64,000 bases of DNA from Henricia sp. BOLD:AAB3569 (Eukaryota; Echinodermata; Asteroidea; Spinulosida; Echinasteridae), in assembly GCA_037783545.1 (NCBI GenBank), contig JBBELK010001422.1, positions 98,340 through 162,339 on the forward strand, in the 5' to 3' direction. Below, piece after piece: positions 61,401 to 62,224 of the stretch. The position numbers were made by a program, and so were the translations under genes. Below the pieces are notes generated by a model. It was not told where the DNA came from, searched no databases, and was given only the letters and a program-made list of their open reading frames with translations. Numbering within the stretch: the stretch's first letter is position 1; each line of letters starts with the position of its first letter.

Positions 61401-61639
61401 TGCTTCTGTTCCTTAAGAACTTTTTCCAAGATTTCCTTGGGGATGCTCAGAGAAAACTCATGTGTTTTCTGCGACCCACAATTGCTCGGGTCCTGTAGGC
61501 CTACTTTTTGTTGGTGATGGTAATGCACGTTCACGTTCACTTGAACGTTGTCTTTCGACCCAACACTAACAGCAACTCCTGTTTGTACAAACAAGCTTGG
61601 AAGACACCACAAAACTAAAACTAAAACTAAAAGCGCCAT
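1547..61639 (-). CDS. TTC13: TTC13-like tetratricopeptide repeat protein, whole gene, 19 coding exons
   Basis: Coding exons in transcript order: 61639-61400, 54125-53969, 45531-45443, 43477-43402, 41520-41392, 39571-39495, 37980-37864, 15178-15068, 14138-14056, 13513-13372, 11807-11639, 10738-10582, 9181-8909, 8437-8264, 6052-5847, 4379-4249, 3840-3767, 3215-3057, 1661-1547. Joined phases agree at every junction and total 2679 bases, giving 892 residues plus stop; vertebrate TTC13 is about 860 residues as I recall it. The product starts with a signal peptide. TPR helices follow in exons 4-11 (for example GNFDKALEKF, CQYMKGLSYA). A conserved C-terminal part carries DPDQPVLWID, VYYFYNLMPLSRG and VSETFPTLR, all characteristic of TTC13. 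The family is poorly understood; a luminal or secreted TPR scaffold is inference. Splice sites were placed by eye from GT/AG, phase and homology, so a few could be off. Intron 7 contains a lectin array on the other strand. Confidence 0.9.
2640..2800. repeat. G-rich simple repeat behind a tRNA-like head
   Basis: A short tRNA A-box-like segment (CCGTGGCCGAGTGGTTTGGG) runs into ~115 bases of GGGGGAGG-type repeats. They could form G-quadruplexes on the plus strand. A related tract with the same CAAACTAATT exit lies at 6127-6230. Confidence 0.7.
2939..3006. repeat. C-rich tract
   Basis: A run of about 22 C followed by CCCCTCCC-type sequence, ~50 bp beyond exon 18. Complement of the nearby G-rich class. 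Confidence 0.7.
3057..3215 (-). CDS. TTC13: TTC13-like exon 18
   Basis: 159 bases, acceptor TTACTAG, donor GTAAGA. Encodes SVAYSVAVGLIYAIGKEVKG, then HIPKGTVVDVEAILSGGPEN and SLVKNWMDIQP. The KEV-G-IPKG motif matches vertebrate TTC13. Confidence 0.93.
3767..3840 (-). CDS. TTC13: TTC13-like exon 17
   Basis: 74 bases, acceptor TCACTACAG, donor GTGAGT. Encodes DSVLNLILSMVYYFYNLMPL then SRGSS, nearly identical to the family's YYFYNLMPLSRGSS motif. A short hydrophobic helix is possible here. Confidence 0.93.
4249..4379 (-). CDS. TTC13: TTC13-like exon 16
   Basis: 131 bases, acceptor TAGTGCAG, donor GTGAGT. Encodes NVLFSMDTATTKKRTDQFHV then EIDYIWMLLTEEMKKTYS. Vertebrate TTC13 has NILFSVETQTTEERTQLYHAEID at this position. 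Confidence 0.92.
4489..4928. mobile_element. Near-perfect 440-bp palindrome (foldback MITE)
   Basis: Arms of ~205 bp start GGGTCTTTCCACGCCAATGG and end in the complement, with a small centre at about 4700. AATT flanks both sides. Because of the symmetry, both strands give nearly the same translation, which is not a gene. Intron 15, ~110 bp from exon 16. Confidence 0.88.
5847..6052 (-). CDS. TTC13: TTC13-like exon 15
   Basis: 206 bases from acceptor TTCCCTGTAG. Encodes FETKFQSALDKATNCDELLK, then GFMVSTKIPTYKEKNHKLEG and SLFSLTG. Two donors lie 7 bp apart. The weaker GTGATG (exon end 5847) keeps the frame into exon 16; the stronger GTAAGT (exon end 5840) would create an in-frame TAA. Confidence 0.85.
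6127..6215. repeat. G-rich tract in intron 14
   Basis: Nearly pure G with scattered A and T over ~90 bp, 75 bp upstream of the exon 15 acceptor on the transcript (minus) strand, where it reads as C-rich. Confidence 0.75.
6216..7580. other. Intron 14 stretch
   Basis: No gene or clear element found. Contains CGCG-rich repeats (CACGCGTGCATGAAGTCTTGACGCGCGC) near 6925-6965. Confidence 0.4.
7587..7662 (+). tRNA. tRNA-like sequence (Asn-type GTT anticodon), possibly tRNA-derived
   Basis: 76 bases fold as a tRNA: acceptor GGCTTCA with TGGAGCC, D arm GCTC/GGGC, anticodon stem TCTGC/GCAGA around ACGTTAA, and a GGTTCGAATCC B-box. Position 33 is C rather than the invariant T, and the T stem has a mismatch, so it may be a pseudo-tRNA or SINE head. 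Confidence 0.5.
7940..8257. mobile_element. TTAA MITE, family 4, second copy
   Basis: Matches 12945-13289 in the same orientation. The right end is clear (CTGGACACGCTCCTTTAA); the left end is diverged. It abuts exon 14. Confidence 0.65.
8264..8437 (-). CDS. TTC13: TTC13-like exon 14
   Basis: 174 bases, acceptor CTTTTAAAG, donor GTAAGG. Encodes DPDQPVLWIDTMPAASVEAG then FNNHMNLLQGQVFNVRFSKY. The DPDQPVLW motif is near identical to vertebrate TTC13. No catalytic signature is apparent. Confidence 0.93.
8590..8835 (+). repeat. SINE-like repeat copy
   Basis: Contains TTTGCCACAATAAATTGCCT, the GGGTACCTATGAGGG block and CCCAATGACCAGGGGTAATA, shared with 55190-55330 and 63780-63960. It lies in intron 13 just before exon 13. 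Confidence 0.65.
8909..9181 (-). CDS. TTC13: TTC13-like exon 13
   Basis: 273 bases, the largest internal exon; acceptor TCTTTGCAG, donor GTAGGT. Encodes LGQVDAEGFLPNHRSHTAMG, then LASIEVAQTMKLVLDKAS and GWRDLFEITVKWRR. The FLPN-RxHxAMGLA pattern and the tryptophan-rich end match TTC13. Confidence 0.93.
9540..9752 (+). mobile_element. 3' end of a non-LTR retrotransposon
   Basis: GGGCCCCAATGGAAACCAG and CCGTTTGGGCACACC followed by an AATAAATAAATAA tail resemble the 3' end of CR1/jockey-like LINEs. No coding part remains. Confidence 0.55.
9935..10375. mobile_element. TTAA MITE, family 2
   Basis: TTAA at both ends with inverted TTAAAGGCCC / GGGCCTTTAA termini. The centre holds AATGCAT palindromes and GTTTGCAAACGAT. 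Partner of 22033-22543. Truncated first ~100 bp copies lie after CTL-2, CTL-3 and CTL-6 (18643, 21885, 34683). Confidence 0.75.
10582..10738 (-). CDS. TTC13: TTC13-like exon 12
   Basis: 157 bases, acceptor TTTTTTAG, donor GTATAT. Encodes ELSRYLHAHLDAPFSEFNID then DRWVKGKPFEKKG and MPGLSPEIR. This is the junction between the TPR array and the C-terminal region. Confidence 0.92.
10970..11594. mobile_element. TTAA MITE, family 3
   Basis: Starts TTAAAGGGACATACCGGCTT and ends CTTTTGTTAA, TTAA each side. The terminal GGCTTTGTTGGGCTATTTTG block also opens or closes elements at 56112, 59783 and 62225. Confidence 0.7.
11639..11807 (-). CDS. TTC13: TTC13-like exon 11 (last TPR)
   Basis: 169 bases, acceptor TCGCATAG, donor GTTTGT. 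Contains LEPHNNVCQYMKGLSYAATG and QFYQAIKVNTKLKVL; the VCQYMKGLS motif is diagnostic for TTC13. It ends mid-codon and exon 12 completes Glu. Confidence 0.93.
12362..12690 (+). repeat. tRNA-Leu-derived SINE-like repeat
   Basis: A tRNA-like head at about 12434-12520 has an A-box (TGGCCGAGCGGTCTAGTGC), a TAA anticodon loop (GAACTTAAGTTC), a long variable arm and a B-box (GGTTCGATTCC). A unique body follows, ending in AATAAATAAA. The preceding 12370-12425 matches the 8590 SINE family, so this is a composite. Confidence 0.7.
12927..13289. mobile_element. TTAA MITE, family 4
   Basis: TTAAAGGAGC at the left, CACTCTTTTAA at the right. The body (TATCCTTGAAAATA, TTTCAGAATGGTAATNAG) recurs at about 7940-8257, ending CGCTCCTTTAA, and at 1-220 in part. 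Intron 10. Confidence 0.7.
13372..13513 (-). CDS. TTC13: TTC13-like exon 10 (TPR)
   Basis: 142 bases, acceptor GTACCAG, donor GTACAT. Encodes ELGNFDKALEKFNAALSIDP, then NHVQSLQLRGSLLYQAGYP and REALPDFK. This is one of the best-conserved parts; vertebrate TTC13 has ELGNFEAATESF in the same place. Confidence 0.93.
14056..14138 (-). CDS. TTC13: TTC13-like exon 9 (TPR)
   Basis: 83 bases, acceptor TATTTCTAG, donor GTGAGC. Encodes EAIKNYNEALKLNSHFVD and CLRSLAHAYR, the EAI-start helix of a TPR. Two terminal bases combine with exon 10 to make Arg. Confidence 0.9.
15068..15178 (-). CDS. TTC13: TTC13-like exon 8 (TPR), GC donor
   Basis: 111 bases (37 codons) from acceptor CTTTTTCAG. Encodes DYIGATNDFLESIQINRHQP then EIYHLLGLASYHQGKIK. 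The donor reads AAG|GCAAGT, the usual GC-AG variant, and exon 9 joins in phase 0. Confidence 0.9.
15496..16050 (+). pseudogene. CTL-1: C-type lectin copy with an internal stop
   Basis: Single-exon C-type lectin-like domain, read from WIGCTDREEEG through an EPNN site to YVICEF and a FTTK tail. An in-frame TAG at 15718-15720 replaces the CAG (Gln) found in the intact copies, immediately after PESPQEH; the frame is otherwise open to TAA at 16048. The N-terminus is also altered. Homology to the other copies begins only near 15570, so the usual MKLVWMN signal peptide is absent and an unrelated upstream Met at 15496 precedes it. The sugar-site motif is EPN. It most resembles CTL-5 and shares its 3' flank. 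Probably a pseudogene, though one base makes the stop and it could be polymorphic. Confidence 0.85.
16051..17640. other. Spacer between CTL-1 and CTL-2
   Basis: Non-coding duplicated spacer, nearly identical to 30300-31860. It carries internal repeats of the CATGGTAATAAATACGGAATGA type (16408, 16624; also 25495, 30648). An 82-codon ORF at 17066-17314 is preserved with two changes at 31309-31557, but a diverged copy at 28900-29030 does not keep the frame, so I do not call a gene. Confidence 0.6.
17814..18338 (+). CDS. CTL-2: secreted C-type lectin-like protein, 174 aa, intact
   Basis: Uninterrupted single-exon ORF. Residues 1-20 (MKLVWMNVALIIISYIYGHS) form a short signal peptide; residues 21-150 form one C-type lectin domain; a basic 24-residue tail ends FTKK. 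Eight cysteines sit at 21, 49, 84, 103, 124, 140, 148 and 162. By family rules 49-148 and 124-140 would be the canonical disulfides, with 84-103 a likely extra pair. The fold marker WIGC is at 81-84. The sugar-specificity tripeptide at 114-116 is QPD, linked to galactose-type binding in characterised lectins; VND at 135-137 stands where WND normally lies. It lies in TTC13 intron 7, antisense to that gene. The stop codon is embedded in an AATAAA signal. A soluble defence or recognition lectin is inference. Confidence 0.88.
   Translation: MKLVWMNVALIIISYIYGHSCKNGGEKYGSSRYQLLDRTMTWDKANTTCSDMGGGLVVPESLQKHQLIWEMFTRSVQDSFWIGCTDREEEGKWMQADGKGQECSYMYINWAPKQPDNWRNYEDCAEFRHKWSGAVNDDSCSHKKYVICEFPTSSHPTLVKICLKADANDRFTKK
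18819..19298. mobile_element. TTAA MITE, family 1 (TTCGCC repeats), copy 1
   Basis: Ends TTAAAGGCATTATACATGAT and ATCATGTATACTATCTTTAA are inverted repeats with TTAA on each side, the target of piggyBac-type elements. The middle holds a run of TTCGCCCAAGTGCCATTT-like units starting at the palindrome TCTCATGAGA. No coding sequence. Confidence 0.85.
20585..21035 (+). promoter_or_regulatory. Conserved upstream region of the lectin genes
   Basis: About 450 bases ahead of CTL-3 recur ahead of CTL-5 (29420-29777), in split form ahead of CTL-6 (31860-31990 plus 33763-33883), and shortened ahead of CTL-2 (17640-17813) and CTL-4 (25780-25938). Shared landmarks are GGGGCTGCATCAGAGAAACT, GGTATATTTCATG and the leader just before ACCATGAAGCTG. 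It probably holds promoter and 5' UTR. I see no certain TATA box and did not define a transcription start. Confidence 0.5.
21036..21536 (+). pseudogene. CTL-3: C-type lectin copy with stop and frameshift
   Basis: It begins with an intact signal peptide (MKLVWMNAALIIISYNYAHS) and follows CTL-2 closely, but TAA at 21222-21224 replaces CAA (Gln). The frame resumes and carries QPN in the sugar site. A conserved Trp of the LIWEM motif is Cys here. Near the end an insertion of roughly 19 bases after the HPTQV codons shifts the frame, so the predicted tail (ISSHPVSA) differs from all sisters, whose tail sequence persists out of frame at 21530-21570. Two independent lesions make it a pseudogene. Confidence 0.87.
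22033..22543. mobile_element. TTAA MITE, family 2
   Basis: Bounded by TTAA at 22033 and 22540 with inverted ends TTAAAGGCCC / GGGCCTTTAA. It shares its body, inverted, with 9935-10375: GTTTGCAAACGAT, a GATGCAT palindrome, and TCATTTGCAATGA near the end. Confidence 0.75.
22544..24040. other. Non-coding stretch with three copies of a 14-mer
   Basis: GTATAATGACGCAC occurs at 22559 and 22757 and as its reverse complement at 24008, roughly bracketing 1.45 kb. This may be a non-autonomous element. No convincing ORF inside. Confidence 0.45.
24130..25060. repeat. Diverged third copy of the lectin 3' flank
   Basis: Matches 19330-20290 and 35340-36160 with many small indels (shared CACATTGGTGTCAATATATT, TTTGATTGGCCACTGCTG). 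It lacks the TTCGCC MITE, consistent with splitting off before that insertion. No gene seen. Confidence 0.7.
25704..25760 (+). pseudogene. 3'-end remnant of a further lectin copy
   Basis: About 55 bases match the end of the lectin genes: codons for NANGRFTTK, the TAA/AATAAA overlap and the downstream CCAGTCTCATTAA flank. The sequence just before it is the spacer that follows CTL-1 and CTL-5, so a deletion or unequal crossover removed the body of this gene. It lies ~180 bp upstream of CTL-4. Confidence 0.7.
25939..26433 (+). CDS. CTL-4: secreted C-type lectin-like protein, 164 aa, shortened tail
   Basis: Open single-exon ORF with signal peptide (1-20), lectin domain (about 22-151) and an EPN tripeptide at 112-114, the mannose-type signature in characterised C-type lectins. 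Compared with its sisters, the AAA codon after FCL has become TAA, removing the last ten residues; the old tail codons and old AATAAA stop remain just downstream to 26466. Cys21, first in all other copies that retain this region, is Ser here. The VDDD segment at 136-139 replaces WND. The fold itself is complete, so this may still be a working lectin with a changed disulfide pattern. Confidence 0.82.
   Translation: MKLVWMNVALIIISYNYARSSKNGREKYGSSQYQLLDRKMTWDEANTACSDMGGGLVVPESPQEHQLIWEMFTRSVQDSFWIGCTDREEEGKWMQAGGKGQKCSYLNWAPKEPNNAGSGQDCARLWHTNELWSGRVDDDSCSEKNYVICKFPANPHPTPVKFCL
26467..27160. other. Intron 7 stretch after CTL-4
   Basis: AT-rich sequence without a supported gene, RNA or obvious repeat; short direct repeats such as TAATTTTCTGACAAGTG near 26820 are all I see. 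Confidence 0.4.
27167..28425 (+). mobile_element. Decayed Tc1-like transposon A
   Basis: Inverted ends TGTCCAAAATTATTCATACC (27172) and GGGTATGAATAATTCTGGACA (28393) enclose a plus-strand transposase broken by many frameshifts. Recognisable blocks are GESGTKISRETLQWTLH near 27660, a LFGHSDDAFVWQKK segment at 27810 and a QQDNDPKHTKS segment near 28060. These mark the DDE domain of Tc1/mariner enzymes. A second GGGTATGAATAATTTGGGG lies at 28579, so the true right end could be there. Inserted in TTC13 intron 7. Confidence 0.85.
28426..29440. other. Stretch between the Tc1-like remnant and the CTL-5 leader
   Basis: Contains a diverged copy (28900-29100) of the sequence at 17180-17340 and 31430-31560. 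Otherwise no supported gene. Confidence 0.45.
29778..30299 (+). CDS. CTL-5: secreted C-type lectin-like protein, 173 aa, intact
   Basis: Uninterrupted single-exon ORF: signal peptide (MKLVWMNVVLIIISYYYTRS), Cys21, then a lectin domain with WIGC at 82-85, EPN at 113-115 and MDD at 134-136 in the WND position, ending YVICEF and a tail to FTTK. The EPN motif suggests mannose-type preference, whereas CTL-2 has QPD. The stop is TGA, so the stop-overlapping AATAAA of other copies reads AATGAA here; another poly(A) signal would be needed. Its 3' flank to ~31.9 kb is almost identical to that of CTL-1, of which it looks like the undamaged duplicate. Confidence 0.88.
   Translation: MKLVWMNVVLIIISYYYTRSCQNGQEKHGSSRYQLLDQKMTWDDANTTCSGMGGGLVVPESLKEHQFIWEMFTRSVQDGSVWIGCTDRKQEGKWMQAVGEGQECSYLNWAPGEPNNQGHYQDCVELWHVSSGRMDDVECDAQFYVICEFPVSSHPTPVKFCFKADANGRFTTK
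31994..33759. mobile_element. Foldback element, 1766 bp, TTA target duplication
   Basis: The ends TAGTCCGCTGTTTTACCC and its complement start arms of roughly 740 bp that pair along nearly their whole length, around a ~300-bp centre. Both sides carry TTA (31991-31993 and 33760-33762). Uninterrupted relatives of the target exist near 20757 and 29592 (GGATATnnATAACC). The 3-bp TWA duplication fits PIF/Harbinger; no transposase is encoded. It separates CTL-6 from its leader. Confidence 0.88.
33884..34381 (+). pseudogene. CTL-6: decayed C-type lectin copy
   Basis: The first codons and leader are deleted (the sequence jumps from CACTGG of the leader to CTGGTGTGG). About 11 bases of the signal-peptide region are missing, two bases are inserted near 33975, and several in-domain indels distort the segment after QPD. 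Conserved Trp residues are changed (KWMQ to KCKR, NW to NL). The 3' half (YVICEF to FTKK) matches CTL-2. A foldback element at 31994-33759 sits immediately upstream in its former leader. Clearly non-functional. Confidence 0.88.
34824..35306. mobile_element. TTAA MITE, family 1, copy 2
   Basis: Same element and same insertion point as 18819-19298, carried by the segmental duplication. The TTCGCC unit array is one unit longer here. Confidence 0.85.
36168..37105. mobile_element. Insert of ~940 bp in copy B of the duplication
   Basis: Absent from the matching site near 20203. Ends GAATCCCCCTT and AAGGGGGGATTC are inverted. It carries a short TAACCCTAACCCTAAC stretch at 36592. Overlapping ORFs on both strands look fortuitous. 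Superfamily unknown; a TTGACTACGA repeat follows on the right. Confidence 0.6.
37528..37701. mobile_element. Small hAT-type MITE, 174 bp, perfect 8-bp target duplication
   Basis: Termini CAGGGATGTAGTCGAGTC and GACTCGACTACAACCCTG are inverted repeats. Both flanks carry GTATGGAG (37520-37527 and 37702-37709). An 8-bp duplication with CAGGG ends is the hAT hallmark. Confidence 0.88.
37864..37980 (-). CDS. TTC13: TTC13-like exon 7 (TPR), left of the lectin-bearing intron
   Basis: 117 bases (39 codons), acceptor CCATGCAG, donor GTGAGA. Encodes VYSALGMHKEAMSDMTKAIS then IKPSAKLYAHRATVYFREE, a TPR unit. The intron that follows is about 22.7 kb and carries the antisense lectin genes. Confidence 0.92.
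39495..39571 (-). CDS. TTC13: TTC13-like exon 6 (TPR)
   Basis: 77 bases, acceptor TTAATGCAG, donor GTGAAT. Encodes ELALQDFTKAIELVPNAEEG followed by WERRAE, continuing the TPR superhelix. Equivalent to the NAELALFELSRVITLEP segment of vertebrate TTC13. Confidence 0.9.
39717..41110 (-). mobile_element. Tc1-like transposon B, recently inactivated
   Basis: Inverted ends CAGTTGTGCTCAAAATTATT (39720) and AATAATTTTAAGCACAATA (41090), flanked by TA. The minus strand encodes the transposase in three frame-shifted pieces: an N-terminal helix-turn-helix (ALSKQFKVPVSTDQSIIRKY, from 40930), a central part with WSDETKMELFGHMD and HGGGSIMLWG (40742-40293), and a C-terminal part with SPDLNPIENLWRDLK (40239-39937). 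A QQDNDPKHT stretch is visible out of frame near 40215. The DDE residues are therefore all present, but frameshifts disable it. It lies in intron 5. Confidence 0.9.
41392..41520 (-). CDS. TTC13: TTC13-like exon 5 (first TPR)
   Basis: Acceptor TTTCTTCAG and donor GTGTTA. It encodes a textbook TPR: AYGVVLLNTGHHDDAITHLN continuing to VKAHPSLVGAYHTRGAAYAKK. Alternating G/A/Y/A positions mark helices A and B. Ends in phase 1. Confidence 0.9.
41521..42455. other. Intron 4 stretch
   Basis: No gene seen beyond short ORFs. A small CA repeat lies near 42255. Confidence 0.4.
42456..42981. mobile_element. TTAA MITE, family 1, copy 3
   Basis: Independent insertion in intron 4, with TTAA at both ends, the same inverted termini and the same TTCGCC-rich middle. 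Confidence 0.85.
43118..43345. repeat. Inverted pair of tRNA-like sequences
   Basis: Minus strand at 43119-43183 reads TAGCTCAGCCGGTAGAACATC ahead of a degraded B-box. Plus strand at 43271-43345 reads TAGCTCAGCTGGTAGAGCAT, then TTTGAATCCC and closing AAGGC. They face away from each other around a ~90-bp spacer. Both have A-box and B-box features but imperfect arms. Confidence 0.5.
43402..43477 (-). CDS. TTC13: TTC13-like exon 4
   Basis: 76 bases from acceptor CCCCTAG to donor GTAAGT. It encodes TYSLAMVEKGLVPFATGN and RKVDHKL, matching the PFAT-containing segment just before the first TPR in vertebrate TTC13. This short exon supplies the single base that completes the first codon of exon 5, resolving an otherwise incompatible phase. 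Confidence 0.82.
43478..45442. other. Intron 3
   Basis: No supported gene or RNA. Short repeats only, e.g. GGCCAGTTGGCTT near 44035 and scattered TACATGTA. Confidence 0.4.
45443..45531 (-). CDS. TTC13: TTC13-like exon 3
   Basis: 89 bases between acceptor TTTGCAG and donor GTAATG. Read in phase with exon 2 it gives ESGDVRMVPGACAQMAAS and WVEESSDPKIVE. This is probably the linker ahead of the TPR region. It ends in phase 0. Confidence 0.78.
46359..46590. repeat. Two-copy tandem duplication, ~113-bp unit
   Basis: The unit runs from TATCACACCCTCTAGTGATG through TTCAACAACTTGTAC to GCATGGCTGATA and repeats immediately with few changes (46359 and 46472). Confidence 0.85.
47090..47290. repeat. GGCTGTGCTGG-type minisatellite
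   Basis: Imperfect GGGCTTCGGGCTGTGC units. The 38-bp segment beginning TGGCTTCAGATTGGGC occurs at 47132 and 47242. The glycine/leucine-rich ORF over it is a by-product. Confidence 0.7.
49420..50130. repeat. Tandem repeat, four ~220-280-bp units, inside the DIRS-like element
   Basis: Each unit has an AGCTCC-n-TGGAGCTA hairpin (49430, 49575, 49801, 50081). In three cases it follows GGAAAGGCAAGCTTTCCTGG, itself a palindrome (49504, 49746, 50025). Confidence 0.8.
50505..52530 (+). mobile_element. 5'-truncated non-LTR retrotransposon nested in the DIRS-like element
   Basis: AT-rich insert in GC-rich surroundings. It starts within the RT-coding region and ends in AAATAAATACTAAATACTAAAA. GTTAACAATGG before it (50488) and GTTAACAACAATGG after it (52536) look like an imperfect target duplication. 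Confidence 0.8.
50556..52019 (+). CDS. Partial reverse transcriptase of a jockey/CR1-like LINE
   Basis: 487-codon open frame. RT motifs appear in order: GLDGISPKILK near residue 28, NYRPISLTSVPCKMLEG (~85), GFQPNRSC (~118), DWSKAFD (~152), TSGVPQGSVLGPVLF (~210) and the catalytic QYADDTVLY (~240). C-terminal motifs YNYLGIILSNDLTW (~300) and CRPVLEYGSPVW (~360) follow. The endonuclease domain is missing, as expected from 5' truncation. The segment after WCAEN (~275-295) is shorter than normal, suggesting an internal deletion. Probably inactive, though strikingly free of stops. Confidence 0.88.
   Translation: MLQNLQVHQSDVLRAIDNLNASKLPGLDGISPKILKLAGFSIVPILYRIFNLSLSTGTVPHSWKMANVVPLFKNGNISLISNYRPISLTSVPCKMLEGLISKKLLDHSSLYSIIPESQHGFQPNRSCITQLTTLSNTWSQVLDVSKPPRIDVIFLDWSKAFDRCDHAILLNRLHRYGICGNHLSWIGSFLFNRQQQVLFSGTKSNWVPVTSGVPQGSVLGPVLFNLFTADLPNHVQSSLPQYADDTVLYRIIKCTDDSVVLQNDLKSITGTKWCAENISRSRKQFLTQYFLSDSVHIQVITSYNYLGIILSNDLTWNKHVNMIRAKCSKLAGFIRRTVKSRNAEVLLKLFSSLCRPVLEYGSPVWLPHQKNHIQCLEAVQRRFTKSCLPYNIATSLSYEERLKELNFPPLYNRLIYFSVSFVVKCLYKHNNIPSSFLPQPNTRKTDVLLFKHQYNRTNCAKLSLFNFFPRFLNSLPCDLRDLSGTLF
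52540..53190. mobile_element. Right part of the DIRS-like element
   Basis: GC-rich sequence continuing the element beyond the LINE. A 99-codon plus-strand ORF (52880-53179) and a 90-codon minus-strand ORF (53249-52977) overlap; neither matches a family I recognise. Confidence 0.45.
53362..53968. other. Intron 2 stretch left of exon 2
   Basis: AT-rich, no gene seen. TACATGTA-type motifs and a short TATTCGAATAGTAAATTATTC-like inverted segment near 53920, similar to sequence near 46620-46680. Confidence 0.4.
53969..54125 (-). CDS. TTC13: TTC13-like exon 2
   Basis: Acceptor TTTTTGTATGTAG, then 52 codons plus one base to the donor GTATGA. The protein runs LDRHERINLEDLN, then YKETSCAHCGLNVMPH with a CxxC pair. 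It joins in phase to exon 1 (phase 0) and exon 3 (G|AA). Low conservation makes this the least secure exon, but the phase fit on both sides and the open frame support it. Confidence 0.7.
54306..55186. mobile_element. hAT-type element with ACTCG repeats and a nested MITE
   Basis: Perfect 8-bp duplication GAGGGCGG at 54298-54305 and 55187-55194. Ends CAATGTTGTTGTACTCGAGTC-like and its inverse resemble the 37528 element. Both ends hold GACTCGGACTC-type repeats, and a TTAA MITE splits the middle. The element itself interrupts a SINE-like repeat. Confidence 0.85.
54465..54936. mobile_element. TTAA MITE, family 1, copy 4 (inverted)
   Basis: Reverse orientation; TTAA at 54465 and 54933. It is inserted inside the hAT-type element at 54306-55186. 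Confidence 0.85.
55416..56111. other. Intron 1 stretch
   Basis: No supported gene or element. The end runs into the family-3 MITE. Confidence 0.4.
56112..57090. mobile_element. TTAA MITE, family 3, with a nested foldback relic
   Basis: Same termini and internal blocks as 10970-11594 (GATCATGCAAGGTGTGATGAG, AAACACGTGTC). A diverged copy of the 4489-4928 palindrome lies inside at about 56270-56600. Confidence 0.7.
57807..59395 (+). mobile_element. DIRS-like reverse-transcriptase fragment
   Basis: GC-rich fragment flanked on both sides by pieces of the family-3 element (57545-57806 and 59395-59783). The plus strand reads GGRLGFYAREGTPF, then GGYHLEF at 58229-58360, a typical DIRS RT start. After a poly-C interruption come DAYLHVP near 58480, GPIFTVITRMAGAYLR near 58585 and GSLVYPKNSSWLPARTW near 58660. 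Frames shift several times. It is the inverse relative of 48.6-49.4 kb. Confidence 0.7.
58369..58403. repeat. Poly-C run of ~34 bases
   Basis: A pure C run interrupts the RT frame in the DIRS-like fragment. It may replace lost sequence or be a collapse point in the assembly. Confidence 0.85.
59784..60313. other. Intron 1 stretch before the 9-bp-duplication foldback
   Basis: No supported feature. A TACATGTACCGGTA motif lies at 60031. Confidence 0.4.
60314..61339. mobile_element. Foldback element, 1026 bp, 9-bp target duplication (Mutator-like)
   Basis: Palindromic across nearly its whole length, centre near 60826. Ends TAGCCCTAAAGTTAGGGCT and complement are themselves small palindromes. ACTTTTACC flanks both ends exactly (60305-60313, 61340-61348). 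Long terminal inverted repeats with a 9-bp duplication fit Mutator-like elements. Open frames in the arms appear on both strands and are not counted as genes. Confidence 0.88.
61400..61639 (-). CDS. TTC13: TTC13-like exon 1 (start codon and signal peptide)
   Basis: The ATG at 61639-61637 opens 80 codons. The first ~19 residues (MALLVLVLVLWCLPSLFVQ) are a strong hydrophobic signal peptide, so the product enters the secretory pathway. The rest is polar and ends in a helical stretch, KEILEKVLKEQKQ. The donor GTAGGC follows directly, phase 0. A foldback element begins only ~60 bp into the intron. Confidence 0.85.
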
Positions 61640-61814
61640 TCTCGACTAAATTTACCACGCACGCATGTTTAACAATTTCCAAAACATTCACTCATGATCA
61701 ACAGGTCAAATGGTGTCCATCGATCGGGCGCTTGGCCTTGGCGCGCGCCGGAGGTGTCAAACCTGCCTGAAGCTATCTGCGAAGTCATCACCAAGCTCGG
61801 TTCTGGGTGAAAAA
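61640..61814 (-). promoter_or_regulatory. TTC13: Putative TTC13-like promoter and 5' UTR
   Basis: About 175 bp between the start codon and the next mobile element. Includes a CpG-bearing GGCGCGCGCCGGAGG near 61740 and a CGATCGGGCGC segment. No TATA box recognised. Inferred only from position. Confidence 0.4.
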
Positions 61815-62178
61815 CGGACCCTCCGGATCCGTCTGGATCTTCCGGATCTTTTTTAAAATGTCTATTTAACGAACAGAAAGTACCTAGTTTGACTTCTAAA
61901 TACGCTTACATAACTTTTACCGCCATGTACGGCCCTAATTTGTAATCAGATAAAGATCCGGCGTGAGAATTTTTTTCTTCTTCTTTTTCTTCATAGTATC
62001 CTGCACTTCCTACGGATATCTTTGGAAATTTCACTTTGTGGAAAGTCGATGTGCTGTATGATTATAAATTGGGGCAATACATGGTGGTAAAAGGTATGTA
62101 TGTAAGCGTATTCAAAAGTCAAACTAGGTACTTTCTGTTTGTTAAAAAGCCATTTTTGACAAAGATCCGGAGGGTCCG
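61815..62178. mobile_element. Foldback MITE, 364 bp, upstream of the TTC13 start
   Basis: Ends CGGACCCTCCGGATC and GATCCGGAGGGTCCG. Arms pair further in at 61866-61912 with 62098-62146 (ACAGAAAGTACCTAGTTTGA). I could not define a clear target duplication. Confidence 0.8.
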
Positions 62179-62224
62179 ACTTTCACAAACTGCCACCAAC
62201 TCCAAACTCATCCTTATAAACATG

